Shown: positions 1 to 14,500, counted from the stretch's first letter. The stretch: DNA of 64,000 nucleotides from Ptiloglossa arizonensis (GCF_051014685.1 NW_027478457.1:435553-499552), one strand, 5' to 3'. The notes: generated by a model from the letters alone, not told the origin. Numbers and translations are program-made.

Positions 1-177
1 TTCTGGTTAAGCGATTGGAGCAGCTGAATTGCGAAAAATTTGTTGTCTTCTCAACCATTTCTTAGCATCAATTTGCCATATCTCACGAACCGATTGACCA
101 AACCAAAAAATTCCTGTTGCGTCTGAAAGTAGAAGCTCGCCCGGTTACAACGGTATGTGTATTTTTTCCCTAGGCCA
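1..177 (+). repeat. first monomer in the window (H-type tail)
   Basis: The chosen phase puts a monomer start at base 1. This is arbitrary, because the array clearly continues off the left edge. The unit has the B-like head GCGATTGGAGC, an unusual AGCTGAATT, and the divergent H-type core with CATCAATTTGCC and CTCACGAACCG. It shows that the window opens inside the array and not at its border. Confidence 0.9.
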
Positions 178-269
178 TTATGGTTAAGCGTTTGGTGCAG
201 CAGAAGTGCGAAAAATTTGTTGTCTTCTCAACCATTTCTTAGCTTGAAACTCCCATATCTCGCGAACCG

Positions 270-3200
270 ATTGACCTAACCCAAAAATTCCTATTGCATT
301 TGAAAGTAGAAACTCGCCCGATTACAACGGTACGTGTATTTTTCCCCTAGGCGATTCTGGTTAAGCGATTGTTGCAGCAGAAGTGCGAAAAATTTGTTGT
401 CTTGACAACCATTTCTTAGCTTCAAAGTCCCATATCTCGCGAAGGGATTGACCTAACCCAAAAAATCCTATTCTAACTGAAAGTAGAAACTCGCCCGATT
501 ACAACGGTATGTCCATTTTTTCCCTAGGCCATTCTGGTTAAGCGTTTGGAGCAGCGGATTTGCGAAAAATTTGTTGTCTTCTCAACCATATCTTAGCTTC
601 AAACTCTCATATCTCGCGAACGGATTGACCTAACCCAAAATTTCCTATTGCATTTGAAAGTAGAAACTCGCCCGATTTCAACGGTATGTGTATTTTTTCC
701 CTAGCCCATTCTGGTTAAGCGTTTGGAGCAGCAGAATTGCGAAAAATTTGTTGTCTTCTCAACCATTTCTTAGCATCAATTTGCCATATCTCACGAACCG
801 ATTGACCAAACCAAAAAATTCCTGTTGCGTCTGAAAGTAGAAACTCGCCCGGTTACAAGGGTATGTGTATTTTTTCCCTAGGCCATTATGGTTAAGCGTT
901 TGGTGCAGCAGAAGTGCGAAAAATTTATTGTCTTCTCAACCATTTCTTAGCTTCCAAGTCCCATATCTCGCGAACGGATTGACCTAACCCAAAAATTCCT
1001 ATTGCATTTGATAGTAGAAACTCGCCCGATTACAACGGTACGTGTATTTTTCCCCTAGGCCATTCTGGTTAAGCGTTTGAAGCAGCAGAATTGCGAAAAA
1101 TTTTTTGCCTTCCCAACCATTTCTTGGCTTCAAGCTCCCATATCTCGCGAACGGATTGACCTAACCCAAACATTCCTATTGTAACTGAAAGTAGAAACTC
1201 GCCCGATTACAACGGTACGTGTATTTTTCCCCTATGCCATTCTGGTTATGCGATTGGAGCAGCAGAAGTGCGAAAAATTTGTTGTCTTGACAACCATTTC
1301 TTAGCTTCAAAGTCCCATATCTCGCGAACGGATTGACCTAACCCAAAAGTTCCTGCTGCGTCTGAAAGTAGAAACTCGCCCGATTACAACGGTATGTTTA
1401 TTTTATCCCTAGGCCATTCTGGTTAAGCGATTGGAGCAGCAGAAGTGCGAAAAATTTGTTGTCTTCTCAACCATTTCTTGGCTTCAAAGTCCCATATCTC
1501 GCGAACGGATTGACCTAACCCAAAAATTCCTATTGTAACTGAAAGTGGAAACTCGCCCGGTTACAACGGTACCCGTATTTTTTCCCTAGGACATTCTGGT
1601 TAAGCGTTTGGAGCAGCAGATTTGCGAAAATTTGTTGTCTTCTCAACCATTTCTTAGCATGAAACTCCCATATCTCGCGAACCGATTGACCTAACCCAAA
1701 AATTCCTATTGCATTTGAAAGTAGAAACTCGCCCGATTACAACGGTACGTGTATTTTTTCCCTAGGCGATTCTGGTTAAGCGATTGTTGCAGCAGAAGTG
1801 CGAAAAATTTGTTGTCTTGACAACCATTTCTTAGCTTCAAAGTCCCATATCTCGCGAACGGATTGACCTAACCCAAAAATTCCTATTGCATCTGAAAGTA
1901 GAAACTCGCCCGATTACAACGGTATGTGTATTTTTCCTCTAGGCCATTCTGGTTAAGCGTTTGGAGCAGCAGAATTGTGACAAATTTTTTGCCTTCTCTA
2001 CCATTTCTTGGCTTTAAACTCCCATATCCCGCGAACGGATTGACCTAACCCAAAAATTCCTATTGCATCTGAAACTAGAAACTCGCCCGATTACAACGGT
2101 ATGTGTGTTTTTTCCCTAGGCCATTCTGGTTAAGCGTTTGGAGCAGCAGAATTGTGAAAAATTTATTGCCTCCTCTACCATTTCTTGGCTTCAAACTCCC
2201 ATATCTCGCGAACGAATTGACCTTACCCAAAAACTCCTATTGCATCTGAAAGCAGAAACTCGCCCGATTACAACGGTATGTGTATTTTTCCTCTAGGCCA
2301 TTCTGGTTAAGCGTTTGTAGCAGCAGAATTGTGACAAATTTTTTGGCTTCTCTACCATTTCTTGGTTTTAAACTCCCATATCCCGCGAACGGATTGACCT
2401 AATCCAAAAATTCCTACTGCATCTGAAACTAGAAACTCGCCCGATTACAACGGTATGTGTGTTTTTTCCCTAGGCCATTCTGGTCAAGCGTTTGGAGCAG
2501 CAGAATTGCGAAAAATTTTTTGTCTTCTCAACCATTTCTTAGCTTCCAACTCCCATATCTCGCGAACGGTTTGACCTAACCCAAAAATTCCTATTGCATT
2601 TGAAAGTAGAAACTCGCCCGATTACCACGGTACGTGTATTTTTCCCCTAGGCGATTCTGGTTAAGCGATTGTTGCAGCAGAAGTGCGAAAAATTTGTTGT
2701 CTTGACAACCATTTCTTAGCTTCAAAGTCCCATATCTCGCGAAGGGATTGACCTAACCCAAAAATCCTATTGTAACTGAAAGTAGAAACTCGCCCGATTA
2801 CAACGGTATGTCCATTTTTTCCCTAGGCCATTCTGGTTAAGCGTTTGGAGCAGCGGATTTGCGAAAAATTTGTTGTCTTCTCAACCATATCTTAGCTTCA
2901 AACTCTCATATCTCGCGAACGGATTGACCTAACCCAATATTTCCTATTGCATTTGAAAGTAGAAACTCGCCCGATTTCAACGGTATGTGTATTTTTTCCC
3001 TAGCCCATTCTGGTTAAGCGTTTGGAGCAGCAGAATTGCGAAAAATTTGTTGTCTTCTCAACCATTTCTTAGCATCAATTTGCCATATCTCACGAACCGA
3101 TTGACCAAACCAAAAAATTCCTGTTGCGTCTGAAAGTAGAAACTCGCCCGGTTACAACGGTATGTGTATTTTTTCCCTAGGCCATTATGGTTAAGCGTTT

Positions 3201-3290
3201 GGTGCAGCAGAAGTGCGAAAAATTTGTTGTCTTCTCAACCATTTCTTAGCTTCAAAGTCCCATATCTCGCGAACGGATTGACCTAACCCA
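270..3290 (+). repeat. 13-monomer-offset duplication (about 270-990 and 2570-3290)
   Basis: Rare variants recur at +2299/+2300 bp. Examples are GAAGGGATTGACC (441 and 2741), the GATTGTTGCAGCAG head, GTATGTCCATTTT, AACTCTCATATC, and the H monomer. The offset is short of 2301 because copy 2 has lost a base in the A/T run near 2765. The copies differ at several sites (ATTAC/ACCACGG, CAAAATTTCC/CAATATTTCC), so this is one of the older duplications. Confidence 0.8.
709..885 (+). repeat. representative H monomer, the most divergent type
   Basis: Its core reads AGCATCAATTTGCCATATC, CTCACGAACCGATTGACC, AAACCAAAAAATTCCTG and TTGCGTCTG, then CCCGGTTAC. I found it four times, with AGCATC near 65, 773, 3072 and 5195. 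It was not found to the right of 5.4 kb, so it marks an older or separately derived left-hand zone. Confidence 0.85.
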
Positions 3291-6200
3291 AAAATTCCTA
3301 TTGTAACTGAAAGTGGAAACTCGCCCGATTACAACGGTACCCGTATTTTTTCCCTAGGACATTCTGGTTAAGCGTTTGGAGCAGCAGATTTGCGAAAATT
3401 TGTTGCCTTCTCAACCATTTCTTGGCTTCAAACTCCCATATCTCGCGAACGGATTGACCTAACCCAAAAATTCCTGTTGCTTCTGAAAGTAGAAACTCGC
3501 CCGGTTACAACGGTATGTGTATTTTTTCCCTAGGCCATTCTGGTTAAGCGTTTGCAGCAGCAGAATTGTGAAAAATTTTTTGCCTTCTCAACCATTTCTT
3601 GGCTTCAAACTCCCATATCTCGTGAACGGATTGACCTAACCCAAAAATTCCTGTTGCATCAGAAAGCAGAAACTCGCCCGATTACAACTGTATGCGTATT
3701 TTTTCCCTAGTCCATTCTGGTTAAGCGTTTGGAGCAGCAGAATTGCGAACAATGTGTTCTCTTCTCAACCATTTCTTAGCTTCCAACTCCCATATCTCGC
3801 GAACGGATTGACCTAACCCAAAAATTCCTATTGCATTTGATAGTAGAAACTCGCCCGATTACAACGGTACGTGTATTTTTCCCATAGGCCATTCTGGTTA
3901 AGCGATTGGAGCAGCAGAAGTGCGAAAAATTTGTTGTCTTGACAACCATTTCTTAGCTTCAAAGTCCCATATCTCGCGAACGGATTGACCTAACCCAAAA
4001 ATTCCTGCTGCGTCTGAAAGTAGAAACTCGCCCGATTACAACGGTATGCGGATTTTTTCCCTGGGCCATTCTGGTTAAGCGTTTGGAGCAGCAGAATTGC
4101 GAACAATTTGTTCTCTTCTCAACCATTTCTTAGCTTCCAACTCCCATATCTCGCGAACGGATTGACCTAACCCAAAAATTCCTATTGCATTTGAAAGTAG
4201 AAACTCGCCCGATTACAACGGTACGTGTATTTTTCCCCTAGGCCATTCTGGTTAAGCGATTGGAGCAGCAGAATTGCGGAAAATTTGTTGCCTTCTCAAC
4301 CATTTCTTGGCTTCAAACTCCCATATCTCGCGAACGGATTGACCTAACCCAAGAATTCCGGTTGCATCTGAAAGTAAAAACTCGCCCGATTACAACGGTA
4401 TGTGTATTTTTCCCTTAGGCCATTCTGGTTAAGCGTTTGGAGCAGCAGAATTGCGACAAATTTTTTGCCTTCTCAACCATTTCTTGTCTTCAAACTCACG
4501 TATCTCGCGAACGGATTGACATAACCCAAAAATTGCTATTGCATCTGAAAGTAGAAACTCGCCCGATTACAACGGTATGTGTATTTTTTCCCTAGGCCAT
4601 TCTGGTTAAGCGTTTGGAGCAGCAGAATTGCGAACAATTTGTTCTCTTCTCAACCATTTCTTAGCTTCCAACTCCCATATCTCGCGAACGGATTGACCTA
4701 ACCCAAAAATTCCTATTGCATTTGAAAGTAGAAACTCGCCCGATTACAACGGTACGTGTATTTTTCCCCTAGGCCATTCTGGTTAAGCGATTGGAGCAGC
4801 AGAAGTGCGAAAAATTTGTTGTCTTGTCAACCATTTCTTAGCTTCAAAGTCCCATATCTCGCGAACGGATTAACCTAACCCAAAAATTCCTATTGTAACT
4901 GAAAGTAGAAACTCGCCCGATTACAACGGTATGCGTATTTTTTCCCTAGGCCATTCTGCTTAAGCGTTTGGAGCAGCAGAATTGCGAAAAATTTGTTCTC
5001 TTCTCTACCATTTCTTGGCTTCAAACTCCCATATCTCGCGAACGGATTTACCTAACCCACAAATTCCTGTTGCATCAGAAAGCAGAAACTCGCCCGATTA
5101 CAACGGTATGCGTATTTTTTCCCTAGTCCATTCTGGTTAAGCGTTTGGAGCAGCAGAATCGCGAAAAATTTGTTGTCTTCTCAACCATTTCTTAGCATCA
5201 ATTTGCCATATCTCACGAACCGATTGACCAAACCAAAAAATTCCTGTTGCGTCTGAAAGTAGAAACTCGCCCGGTTACAACGGTATGTGTATTTTTTCCC
5301 TAGGCCATTATGGTTAAGCGTTTGGTGCAGCAGAAGTGCGAAAAATTTGTTGTCTTCTCAACCATTTCTTAGCTTCAAAGTCCCATATCTCGCGAACGGA
5401 TTGACCTAACCCAAAAATTCCTATTGTAACTGAAAGTGGAAACTCGCCCGATTACAACGGTACCCGTATTTTTTCCCTAGGACATTCTGGTTAAGCGTTT
5501 GGAGCAGCAGATTTGCGAAAATTTGTTGCCTTCTCAACCATTTCTTGGCTTCAAACTCCCATATCTCGCGAACGGATTGACCTAACCCAAAAATTCCTGT
5601 TGCTTCTGAAAGTAGAAACTCGCCCGGTTACAACGGTATGTGTATTTTTTCCCTAGGCCATTCTGGTTAAGCGTTTGCAGCAGCAGAATTGTGAAAAATT
5701 TTTTGCCTTCTCAACCATTTCTTGGCTTCAAACTCCAATATCTCGTGAACGGATTGACCTAACCCAAAAATTCCTGTTGCATCAGAAAGCAGAAACTCGC
5801 CCGATTACAACTGTATGCGTATTTTTTCCCTAGTCCATTCTGGTTAAGCGTTTGGAGCAGCAGAATTGCGAACAATGTGTTCTCTTCTCAACCATTTCTT
5901 AGCTTCCAACTCCCATATCTCGCGAACGGATTGACCTAACCCAAAAATTCCTATTGCATTTGATAGTAGAAACTCGCCCGATTACAACGGTACGTGTATT
6001 TTTCCCATAGGCCATTCTGGTTAAGCGATTGGAGCAGCAGAAGTGCGAAAAATTTGTTGTCTTGACAACCATTTCTTAGCTTCAAAGTCCCATATCTCGC
6101 GAACGGATTGACCTAACCCAAAAATTCCTGCTGCGTCTGAAAGTAGAAACTCGCCCGATTACAACGGTATGCGGATTTTTTCCCTGGGCCATTCTGGTTA

Positions 6201-7316
6201 AGCGTTTGGAGCAGCAGAATTGCGAACAATTTGTTCTCTTCTCAACCATTTCTTAGCTTCCAACTCCCATATCTCGCGAACGGATTGACCTAACCCAAAA
6301 ATTCCTATTGCATTTGAAAGTAGAAACTCGCCCGATTACAACGGTACGTGTATTTTTCCCCTAGGCCATTCTGGTTAAGCGATTGGAGCAGCAGAATTGC
6401 GGAAAATTTTTTGCCTTCTCAACCATTTCTTGGCTTCAAACTCCCATATCTCGCGAACGGATTGACCTAACCCAAGAATTCCGGTTGCATCTGAAAGTAA
6501 AAACTCGCCCGATTACAACGGTATGTGTATTTTTCCCTTAGGCCATTCTGGTTAAGCGTTTGGAGCAGCAGAATTGCGACAAATTTTTTGCCTTCTCAAC
6601 CATTTCTTGTCTTCAAACTCACGTATCTCGCGAACGGATTGACATAACCCAAAAATTGCTATTGCATCTGAAAGTAGAAACTCGCCCGATTACAACGGTA
6701 TGTGTATTTTTTCCCTAGGCCATTCTGGTTAAGCGTTTGGAGCAGCAGAATTGCGAACAATTTGTTCTCTTCTCAACCATTTCTTAGCTTCCAACTCCCA
6801 TATCTCGCGAACGGATTGACCTAACCCAAAAATTCCTATTGCATTTGAAAGTAGAAACTCGCCCGATTACAACGGTACGTGTATTTTTCCCCTAGGCCAT
6901 TCTGGTTAAGCGATTGGAGCAGCAGAAGTGCGAAAAATTTGTTGTCTTGTCAATCATTTCTTAGCTTCAAAGTCCCATATCTCGCGAACGGATTAACCTA
7001 ACCCAAAAATTCCTATTGTAACTGAAAGTAGAAACTCGCCCGATTACAACGGTATGCGTATTTTTTCCCTAGGCCATTCTGCTTAAGCGTTTGGAGCAGC
7101 AGAATTGCGAAAAATTTGTTCTCTTCTCTACCATTTCTTGGCTTCAAACTCCCATATCTCGCGAACGGATTTACCTAACCCACAAATTCCTGTTGCATCA
7201 GAAAGCAGAAACTCGCCCGATTACAACGGTATGCGTATTTTTTCCCTAGTCCATTCTGGTTAAGCGTTTGGAGCAGCAGAATCGCGAAAAATTTGTTGTC
7301 TTCTCAACCATTTCTT
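3038..7316 (+). repeat. 12-monomer tandem duplication (about 3038-5193 and 5161-7316)
   Basis: Offset 2123 bp (12 x 177 minus 1). Both copies contain the same 1-bp deletion in TTTGCGAAAATTTG, the rare GTACCCGTATT, GCGGATTTTTTCCCTGGG, CCAAGAATTCCGG and ACATAACCCAAAAATTGC. I noticed only a few differences, for example near 4270/6395 (TTTGTTGCC/TTTTTTGCC), 5738 (CCAATATC) and 6953 (CAATCATT). Confidence 0.9.
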
Positions 7317-9023
7317 AGATGCAAAATCTCATATCTCGCGAACGGATTGACCTAACCCAAAAATTCCTATTGCATTTGATAGTAGAAACTCTCCCGATTA
7401 CAACGGTACGTGTATTTTTCCCCTAGGCCATTCTGGTTAAGCGATTGGAGCAGCAGAAGTGCGAAAAATTTGTTGTCTTGACAACCATTTCTTAGCTTCA
7501 AAGTCCCATATCTCGCGAACTGATTGACCTAACCCAAAAATTCCTGCTGCGTCTGAAAGTAGAAACTCGCCCGGTTACAACGGTATGCGTATTTTTTCCC
7601 TGGGCCATTATGGTTAAGCGTTTGGAGCAGCAGAATTGCGAACAATTTGTTCTCTTCTCAACCATTTCTTAGCTTCCAACTCCCATATCTCGCGAACGGA
7701 TTGACCTAACCCAAAAATTACTATTGCATTTGAAAGTAGAAACTCGCCCGATTACAACGGTACGTGTATTTTTCCCCTAGGCCATTCTGGTTAAGCGATT
7801 GGAGCAGCAGAATTGCGGAAAATTTTTTGCCTTCTCAACCATTTCTTGGCTTCAAACTCCCATATCTCGCGAACGGATTGACCTAACCCAAGAATTCCGG
7901 TTGCATCTGAAAGTAAAAACTCGCCCGATTACAACGGTATGTGTATTTTTTCCTTAGGCCATTCTGGTTAAGCGTTTGGAGCAGCAGAATTGCGACAAAT
8001 TTTTTGCCTTCTCAACCATTTCTTGTCTTCAAACTCCCGTATCTCGCGAACGGATTGACATAACCCAAAAATTGCTATGGCATCTGAAAGTAGAAACTCG
8101 CCCGATTACAACGGTATGTGTATTTTTTCCCTAGGCCATTCTGGTTAAGCGTTTGGAGCAGCAGAATTGCGAACAATTTGTTCTCTTCTCAACCATTTCT
8201 TAGCTTCCAACTCCCATATCTCGCGAACGGATTGACCTAACCCAAAAATTCCTATTGCATTTGAAAGTAGAAACTCGCCCGATTGCAACGGTACGTGTAT
8301 TTTTTCCCTAGGCCATTCTGCTTAAGCGTTTGGAGCAGCAGAATTGCGAAAAATTTGTTCTCTTCTCTACCATTTCTTGGCTTCAAACTCCCATATCTCG
8401 CGAACGGATTTACCTAACCCAAAAATTCCTGTTGCATCAGAAAGCAGAAACTCGCCCGATTACAACGGTATGCGTATTTTCTCCCTAGTCCATTCTGGTT
8501 AAGCGTTTGGGGCAGCAGAATTGCGAACAATTTGTTCTCTTCTCAACCATTTCTTAGCTTCCAACTCCCATATCTCGCGAACGGATTGACCTAACCCAGA
8601 AATTCCTATTGCATTTGATAGTGGAAACTCGCCCGATTACAACGGTACGTGTATTTTTCCCCTAGGCCATTCTGGTTAAGCGATTGGAGCAGCAGAAGTG
8701 CGAAAAATTTGTTGTCTTGACAACCATTTCTTAGATTCAAAGTCCCATATCTCGCGAACGGATTGACCTAACCCAAAAATTCCTATTGCATTTGAAAGTA
8801 GAAACTCGCCCGATTACAACGGTACGTGTATTTTTCCCGTAGGCCATTCTGGTTAAGCGATTGGAGCAGCAGAAGTGCGAAAAATTTGTTGTCTTGTCAA
8901 CCATTTCTTGGCTTCAATCTCCCATATCTCGCGAACGGATTGACCTAACCCAAAAATTCCTATTGCATCTGAAAGTAGAAACTCGCCCGATTACAACGGT
9001 ACGTGTATTTTTCCCCTAGGCCA

Positions 9024-9200
9024 TTCTGGTTAAGCGATTGGAGCAGCAGAAGTGCGAAAAATGTGTTGTCTTGTCAACCATTTCTTAGCTTTAAAGTCCC
9101 ATATCTCGCGAACGGATTAACCTAACCCAAAAATTCCTATTGTAACTGAAAGTAGAAACTCGCCCGATTACAAGGGTATGCGTATTTTTTCCCTTGGCCA
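9024..9200 (+). repeat. representative B-derived variant with AAAAATGTGTTG
   Basis: B-type head with AAAAATGTGTTGTCTTGTCAACC, CTTTAAAGTCCC, GATTAACC and a TTGTAACTG tail with CAAGGGTATGCG. Related copies lie at about 14.87, 48.84 and 50.43 kb, plus 16.82 kb where AAATTTG replaces AATGTG. It is followed by an F monomer each time, so the pair travels as a unit. Confidence 0.8.
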
Positions 9201-9966
9201 TTCTGCTTAAGCGTTTGGAGCAGCAGAATTGCGAAAAATTTGTTCTCTTCTCAACCATTTCTTAGCTTCCAACTCCCATATCTCGCGAACGGATTGACCT
9301 AACCCAAAAATTCCTATTGCATCTGAATGTAGAAACTCGCCCGATTACAACGGTACGTGTATTTTTTCCCTAGGCCATTCTGGTTAAGCGTTTGGAGCAG
9401 CAGAATTGCGAAAAATTTTTTGCCTTATCAACCATTTCTTGGCTTCAAACTCCCATATCTCGCGAACGGATTTACCTAACCCAAAAATTCCTGTTGCATC
9501 AGAAAGCAGAAACTCGCCCGATTACAACGGTATGCGTATTTTTTCCCTAGTCCATTCTGGTTAAGCGTTTGGAGCAGCAGAATTGCGAACAATTTGTTCT
9601 CTTCTCAACCATTTCTTAGCTTCCAACTCCCATATCTCGCGAACGGATTGACCTAACCCAAAAATTCCTATTGCATTTGATAGTAGAAACTCGCCCGATT
9701 ACAACGGTATGCGTATTTTTTCCCTTGGCCATTCTGCTTAAGCGTTTGGAGCAGCAGAATTGCGAAAAATTTGTTCTCTTCTCAACCATTTCTTAGCTTC
9801 CAACTCCCATATCTCGCGAACGGATTGACCCAACCCAAAAATTCCTATTGCATCTGAAAGTAGAAACTCGCCCGATTACAACGGTACGTGTATTTTTTCC
9901 CTAGGCCATTCTGGTTAAGCGTTTGGAGCAGCAGAATTGCGAAAAATTTTTTGCCTTATCAAGCAT

Positions 9967-11596
9967 TTCTTAGCTTCCAACTCCCATATCTCGCGAACGG
10001 ATTGACCCAACCCAAAAATTCCTATTGCATCTGAAAGTAGAAACTCGCCCGATTACAACGGTACGTGTATTTTTTCCCTAGTCCATTCTGGTTAAGCGTT
10101 TGGGGCAGCAGAATTGCGAACAATTTGTTCTCTTCTCAACCATTTCATAGCTTCCAACTCCCATATCTCGCGAACGGATTGACCTAACCCAAAAATTCCT
10201 ATTGCATTTGATAGTGGAAACACGCCCGATTACAACGGTACGTGTATTTTTCCCCTAGGCCATTCTGGTTAAGCGATTGGAGCAGCAGAAGTGCGAAAAA
10301 TTTGTTGTCTTGACAACCATTTCTTAGATTCAAAGTCCCATATCTCGCGAACGGATTGACCTAACCCAAAAATTCCTATTGCATTTGAAAGTAGAAACTC
10401 GCCCGATTACAACGGTACGTGTATTTTTCCCCTAGGCCATTCTGGTTAAGCGATTGGAGCAGCAGAAGTGCGAAAAATTTGTTGTCTTGTCAACCATTTC
10501 TTGGCTTCAAACTCCCATATCTCGCGAACGGATTGACCTAACCCAAAAATTCCTATTGCATCTGAAAGTAGAAACTCGCCCGATTACAACGGTATGTGTA
10601 TTTTTTCTCTAGGCCATTCTGGTTAAGCGTTTGGAGCAGCAGAATTGCGAACAATTTGTTCTCTTCTCAACCATTTCTTAGCTTCCAACTCCCATATCTC
10701 GCGAACGGATTTACCTAACCCAAAAATTCCTGTTGCATCAGAAAGCAGAAACTCGCCCGATTACAACGGTATGCGTATTTTTTCCCTAGTCCATTCTGGT
10801 TAAGCGTTTGGAGCAGCAGAATTGCGAACAATTTGTTCTCTTCTCAACCATTTCTTAGCTTCCAACTCCCATATCTCGCGAACGGATTGACCCAACCCAA
10901 AAATTCCTATTGCATCTGAAAGTAGAAACTCGCCCGATTACAACGGTACGTGTATTTTTTCCCTAGTCCATTCTGGTTAAGCGTTTGGGGCAGCAGAATT
11001 GCGAACAATTTGTTCTCTTCTCAACCATTTCATAGCTTCCAACTCCCATATCTCGCGAACGGATTGACCTTACCCAAAAATTCCTATTGCATTTGATAGT
11101 GGAAACTCGCCCGATTACAACGGTACGTGTATTTTTCCCCTAGGCCATTCTGGTTAAGCGATTGGAGCAGCAGAAGTGCGAAAAATTTGTTGTCTTGACA
11201 ACCATTTCTTAGATTCAAAGTCCCATATCTCGCGAACGGATTGACCTAACCCAAAAATTCCTATTGCATTTGAAAGTAGAAACTCGCCCGATTACAACGG
11301 TACGTGTATTTTTCCCCTAGGCCATTCTGGTTAAGCGATTGGAGCAGCAGAAGTGCGAAAAATTTGTTGTCTTGTCAACCATTTCTTGGCTTCAAACTCC
11401 CATATCTCGCGAACGGATTGACCTAACCCAAAAATTCCTATTGCATCTGAAAGTAGAAACTCGCCCGATTACAACGGTATGTGTATTTTTTCTCTAGGCC
11501 ATTCTGGTTAAGCGTTTGGAGCAGCAGAATTGCGAACAATTTGTTCTCTTCTCAACCATTTCTTAGCTTCCAACTCCCATATCTCGCGAACGGATT
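9967..11596 (+). repeat. 5-monomer tandem duplication (about 9967-10711 and 10852-11596)
   Basis: Offset 885 bp. The rare TTTCATAGCTTCC (10146/11031), GGGGCAGCAG and TTTTTTCTCTAGG recur. Differences include ACACGCCC at about 10210 against ACTCGCCC, and GACCTAACCC against GACCTTACCC. The second copy lies in the interval absent from the 33-monomer pair. Confidence 0.85.
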
Positions 11597-14500
11597 GACC
11601 TAACCCAAAAATTCCTATTGCATCTGAAAGTAGAAACTCGCCCGATTACAACGGTATGTGTATTTTTTCTCTAGGCCATTCTGGTTAAGCGTTTGGAGCA
11701 GCAGAATTGCGAACAATTTGTTCTCTTCTCAACCATTTCTTAGCTTCCAACTCCCATATCTCGCGAACGGATTGACCTAACCCAAAAATTCCTATTGCAT
11801 TTGATAGTAGAAACTCGCCCGATTACAACGGTACGTGTATTTTTCCCATAGGCCATTCTGGTTAAGCGATTGGAGCAGCAGAAGTGCGAAAAATTTGTTG
11901 TCTTGACAACCATTTCTTAGCTTCAAAGTCCCATATCTCGCGAACGGATTGACCTAACCCAAAAATTCCTGCTGCGTCTGAAAGTAGAAACTCGCCCGAT
12001 TACAACGGTATGCGTATTTTTTCCCTGGGCCATTCTGGTTAAGCGTTTGGAGCAGCAGAATTGCGAACAATTTGTTCTCTTCTCAACCATTTCTTAGCTT
12101 CCAACTCCCATATCTCGCGAACGGATTGACCTAACCCAAAAATTCCTATTGCATTTGAAAGTAGAAACTCGCCCGATTACAACGGTACGTGTATTTTTCC
12201 CCTAGGCCATTCTGGTTAAGCGATTGGAGCAGCAGAATTGCGGAAAATTTTTTGCCTTCTCAACCATTTCTTGGCTTCAAACTCCCATATCTCGCGAACG
12301 GATTGACCTAACCCAAGAATTCCGGTTGCATCTGAAAGTAAAAACTCGCCCGATTACAACGGTATGTGTATTTTTCCCTTAGGCCATTCTGGTTAAGCGT
12401 TTGGAGCAGCAGAATTGCGACAAATTTTTTGCCTTCTCAACCATTTCTTGTCTTCAAACTCACGTATCTCGCGAACGGATTGACATAACCCAAAAATTGC
12501 TATTGCATCTGAAAGTAGAAACTCGCCCGATTACAACGGTATGTGTATTTTTTCCCTAGGCCATTCTGGTTAAGCGTTTGGAGCAGCAGAATTGCGAACA
12601 ATTTGTTCTCTTCTCAACCATTTCTTAGCTTCCAACTCCCATATCTCGCGAACGGATTGACCTAACCCAAAAATTCCTATTGCATTTGAAAGTAGAAACT
12701 CGCCCGATTACAACGGTACGTGTATTTTTCCCCTAGGCCATTCTGGTTAAGCGATTGGAGCAGCAGAATTGCGAAAAATTTGTTGTCTTGTCAACCATTT
12801 CTTAGCTTCAAAGTCCCATATCTCGCGAACGGATTAACCTAACCCAAAAATTCCTATTGTAACTGAAAGTAGAAACTCGCCCGATTACAACGGTATGCGT
12901 ATTTTTTCCCTAGGCCATTCTGCTTAAGCGTTTGGAGCAGCAGAATTGCGAAAAATTTGTTCTCTTCTCTACCATTTCTTGGCTTCAAACTCCCATATCT
13001 CGCGAACGGATTTACCTAACCCACAAATTCCTGTTGCATCAGAAAGCAGAAACTCGCCCGATTACAACGGTATGCGTATTTTTTCCCTAGTCCATTCTGG
13101 TTAAGCGTTTGGAGCAGCAGAATCGCGAAAAATTTGTTGTCTTCTCAACCATTTCTTAGATGCAAACTCTCATATCTCGCGAACGGATTGACCTAACCCA
13201 AAAATTCCTATTGCATTTGATAGTAGAAACTCGCCCGATTACAACGGTACGTGTATTTTTCCCCTAGGCCATTCTGGTTAAGCGATTGGAGCAGCAGAAG
13301 TGCGAAAAATTTGTTGTCTTGACAACCATTTCTTAGCTTCAAAGTCCCATATCTCGCGAACTGATTGACCTAACCCAAAAATTCCTGCTGCGTCTGAAAG
13401 TAGAAACTCGCCCGGTTACAACGGTATGCGTATTTTTTCCCTGGGCCATTATGGTTAAGCGTTTGGAGCAGCAGAATTGCGAACAATTTGTTCTCTTCTC
13501 AACCATTTCTTAGCTTCCAACTCCCATATCTCGCGAACGGATTGACCTAACCCAAAAATTACTATTGCATTTGAAAGTAGAAACTCGCCCGATTACAACG
13601 GTACGTGTATTTTTCCCCTAGGCCATTCTGGTTAAGCGATTGGAGCAGCAGAATTGCGGAAAATTTTTTGCCTTCTCAACCATTTCTTGGCTTCAAACTC
13701 CCATATCTCGCGAACGGATTGACCTAACCCAAGAATTCCGGTTGCATCTGAAAGTAAAAACTCGCCCGATTACAACGGTATGTGTATTTTTTCCTTAGGC
13801 CATTCTGGTTAAGCGTTTGGAGCAGCAGAATTGCGACAAATTTTTTGCCTTCTCAACCATTTCTTGTCTTCAAACTCCCGTATCTCGCGAACGGATTGAC
13901 ATAACCCAAAAATTGCTATGGCATCTGAAAGTAGAAACTCGCCCGATTACAACGGTATGTGTATTTTTTCCCTAGGCCATTCTGGTTAAGCGTTTGGAGC
14001 AGCAGAATTGCGAACAATTTGTTCTCTTCTCAACCATTTCTTAGCTTCCAACTCCCATATCTCGCGAACGGATTGACCTAACCCAAAAATTCCTATTGCA
14101 TTTGAAAGTAGAAACTCGCCCGATTGCAACGGTACGTGTATTTTTTCCCTAGGCCATTCTGCTTAAGCGTTTGGAGCAGCAGAATTGCGAAAAATTTGTT
14201 CTCTTCTCTACCATTTCTTGGCTTCAAACTCCCATATCTCGCGAACGGATTTACCTAACCCAAAAATTCCTGTTGCATCAGAAAGCAGAAACTCGCCCGA
14301 TTACAACGGTATGCGTATTTTCTCCCTAGTCCATTCTGGTTAAGCGTTTGGGGCAGCAGAATTGCGAACAATTTGTTCTCTTCTCAACCATTTCTTAGCT
14401 TCCAACTCCCATATCTCGCGAACGGATTGACCTAACCCAGAAATTCCTATTGCATTTGATAGTGGAAACTCGCCCGATTACAACGGTACGTGTATTTTTC

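Noticed and set aside
160..177. TATA-like promoter in the GTATTTTTTCCC tail
   Set aside because: It is a T tract without a convincing TATA box or initiator, and is present in every unit. Nothing else suggests a transcription start.
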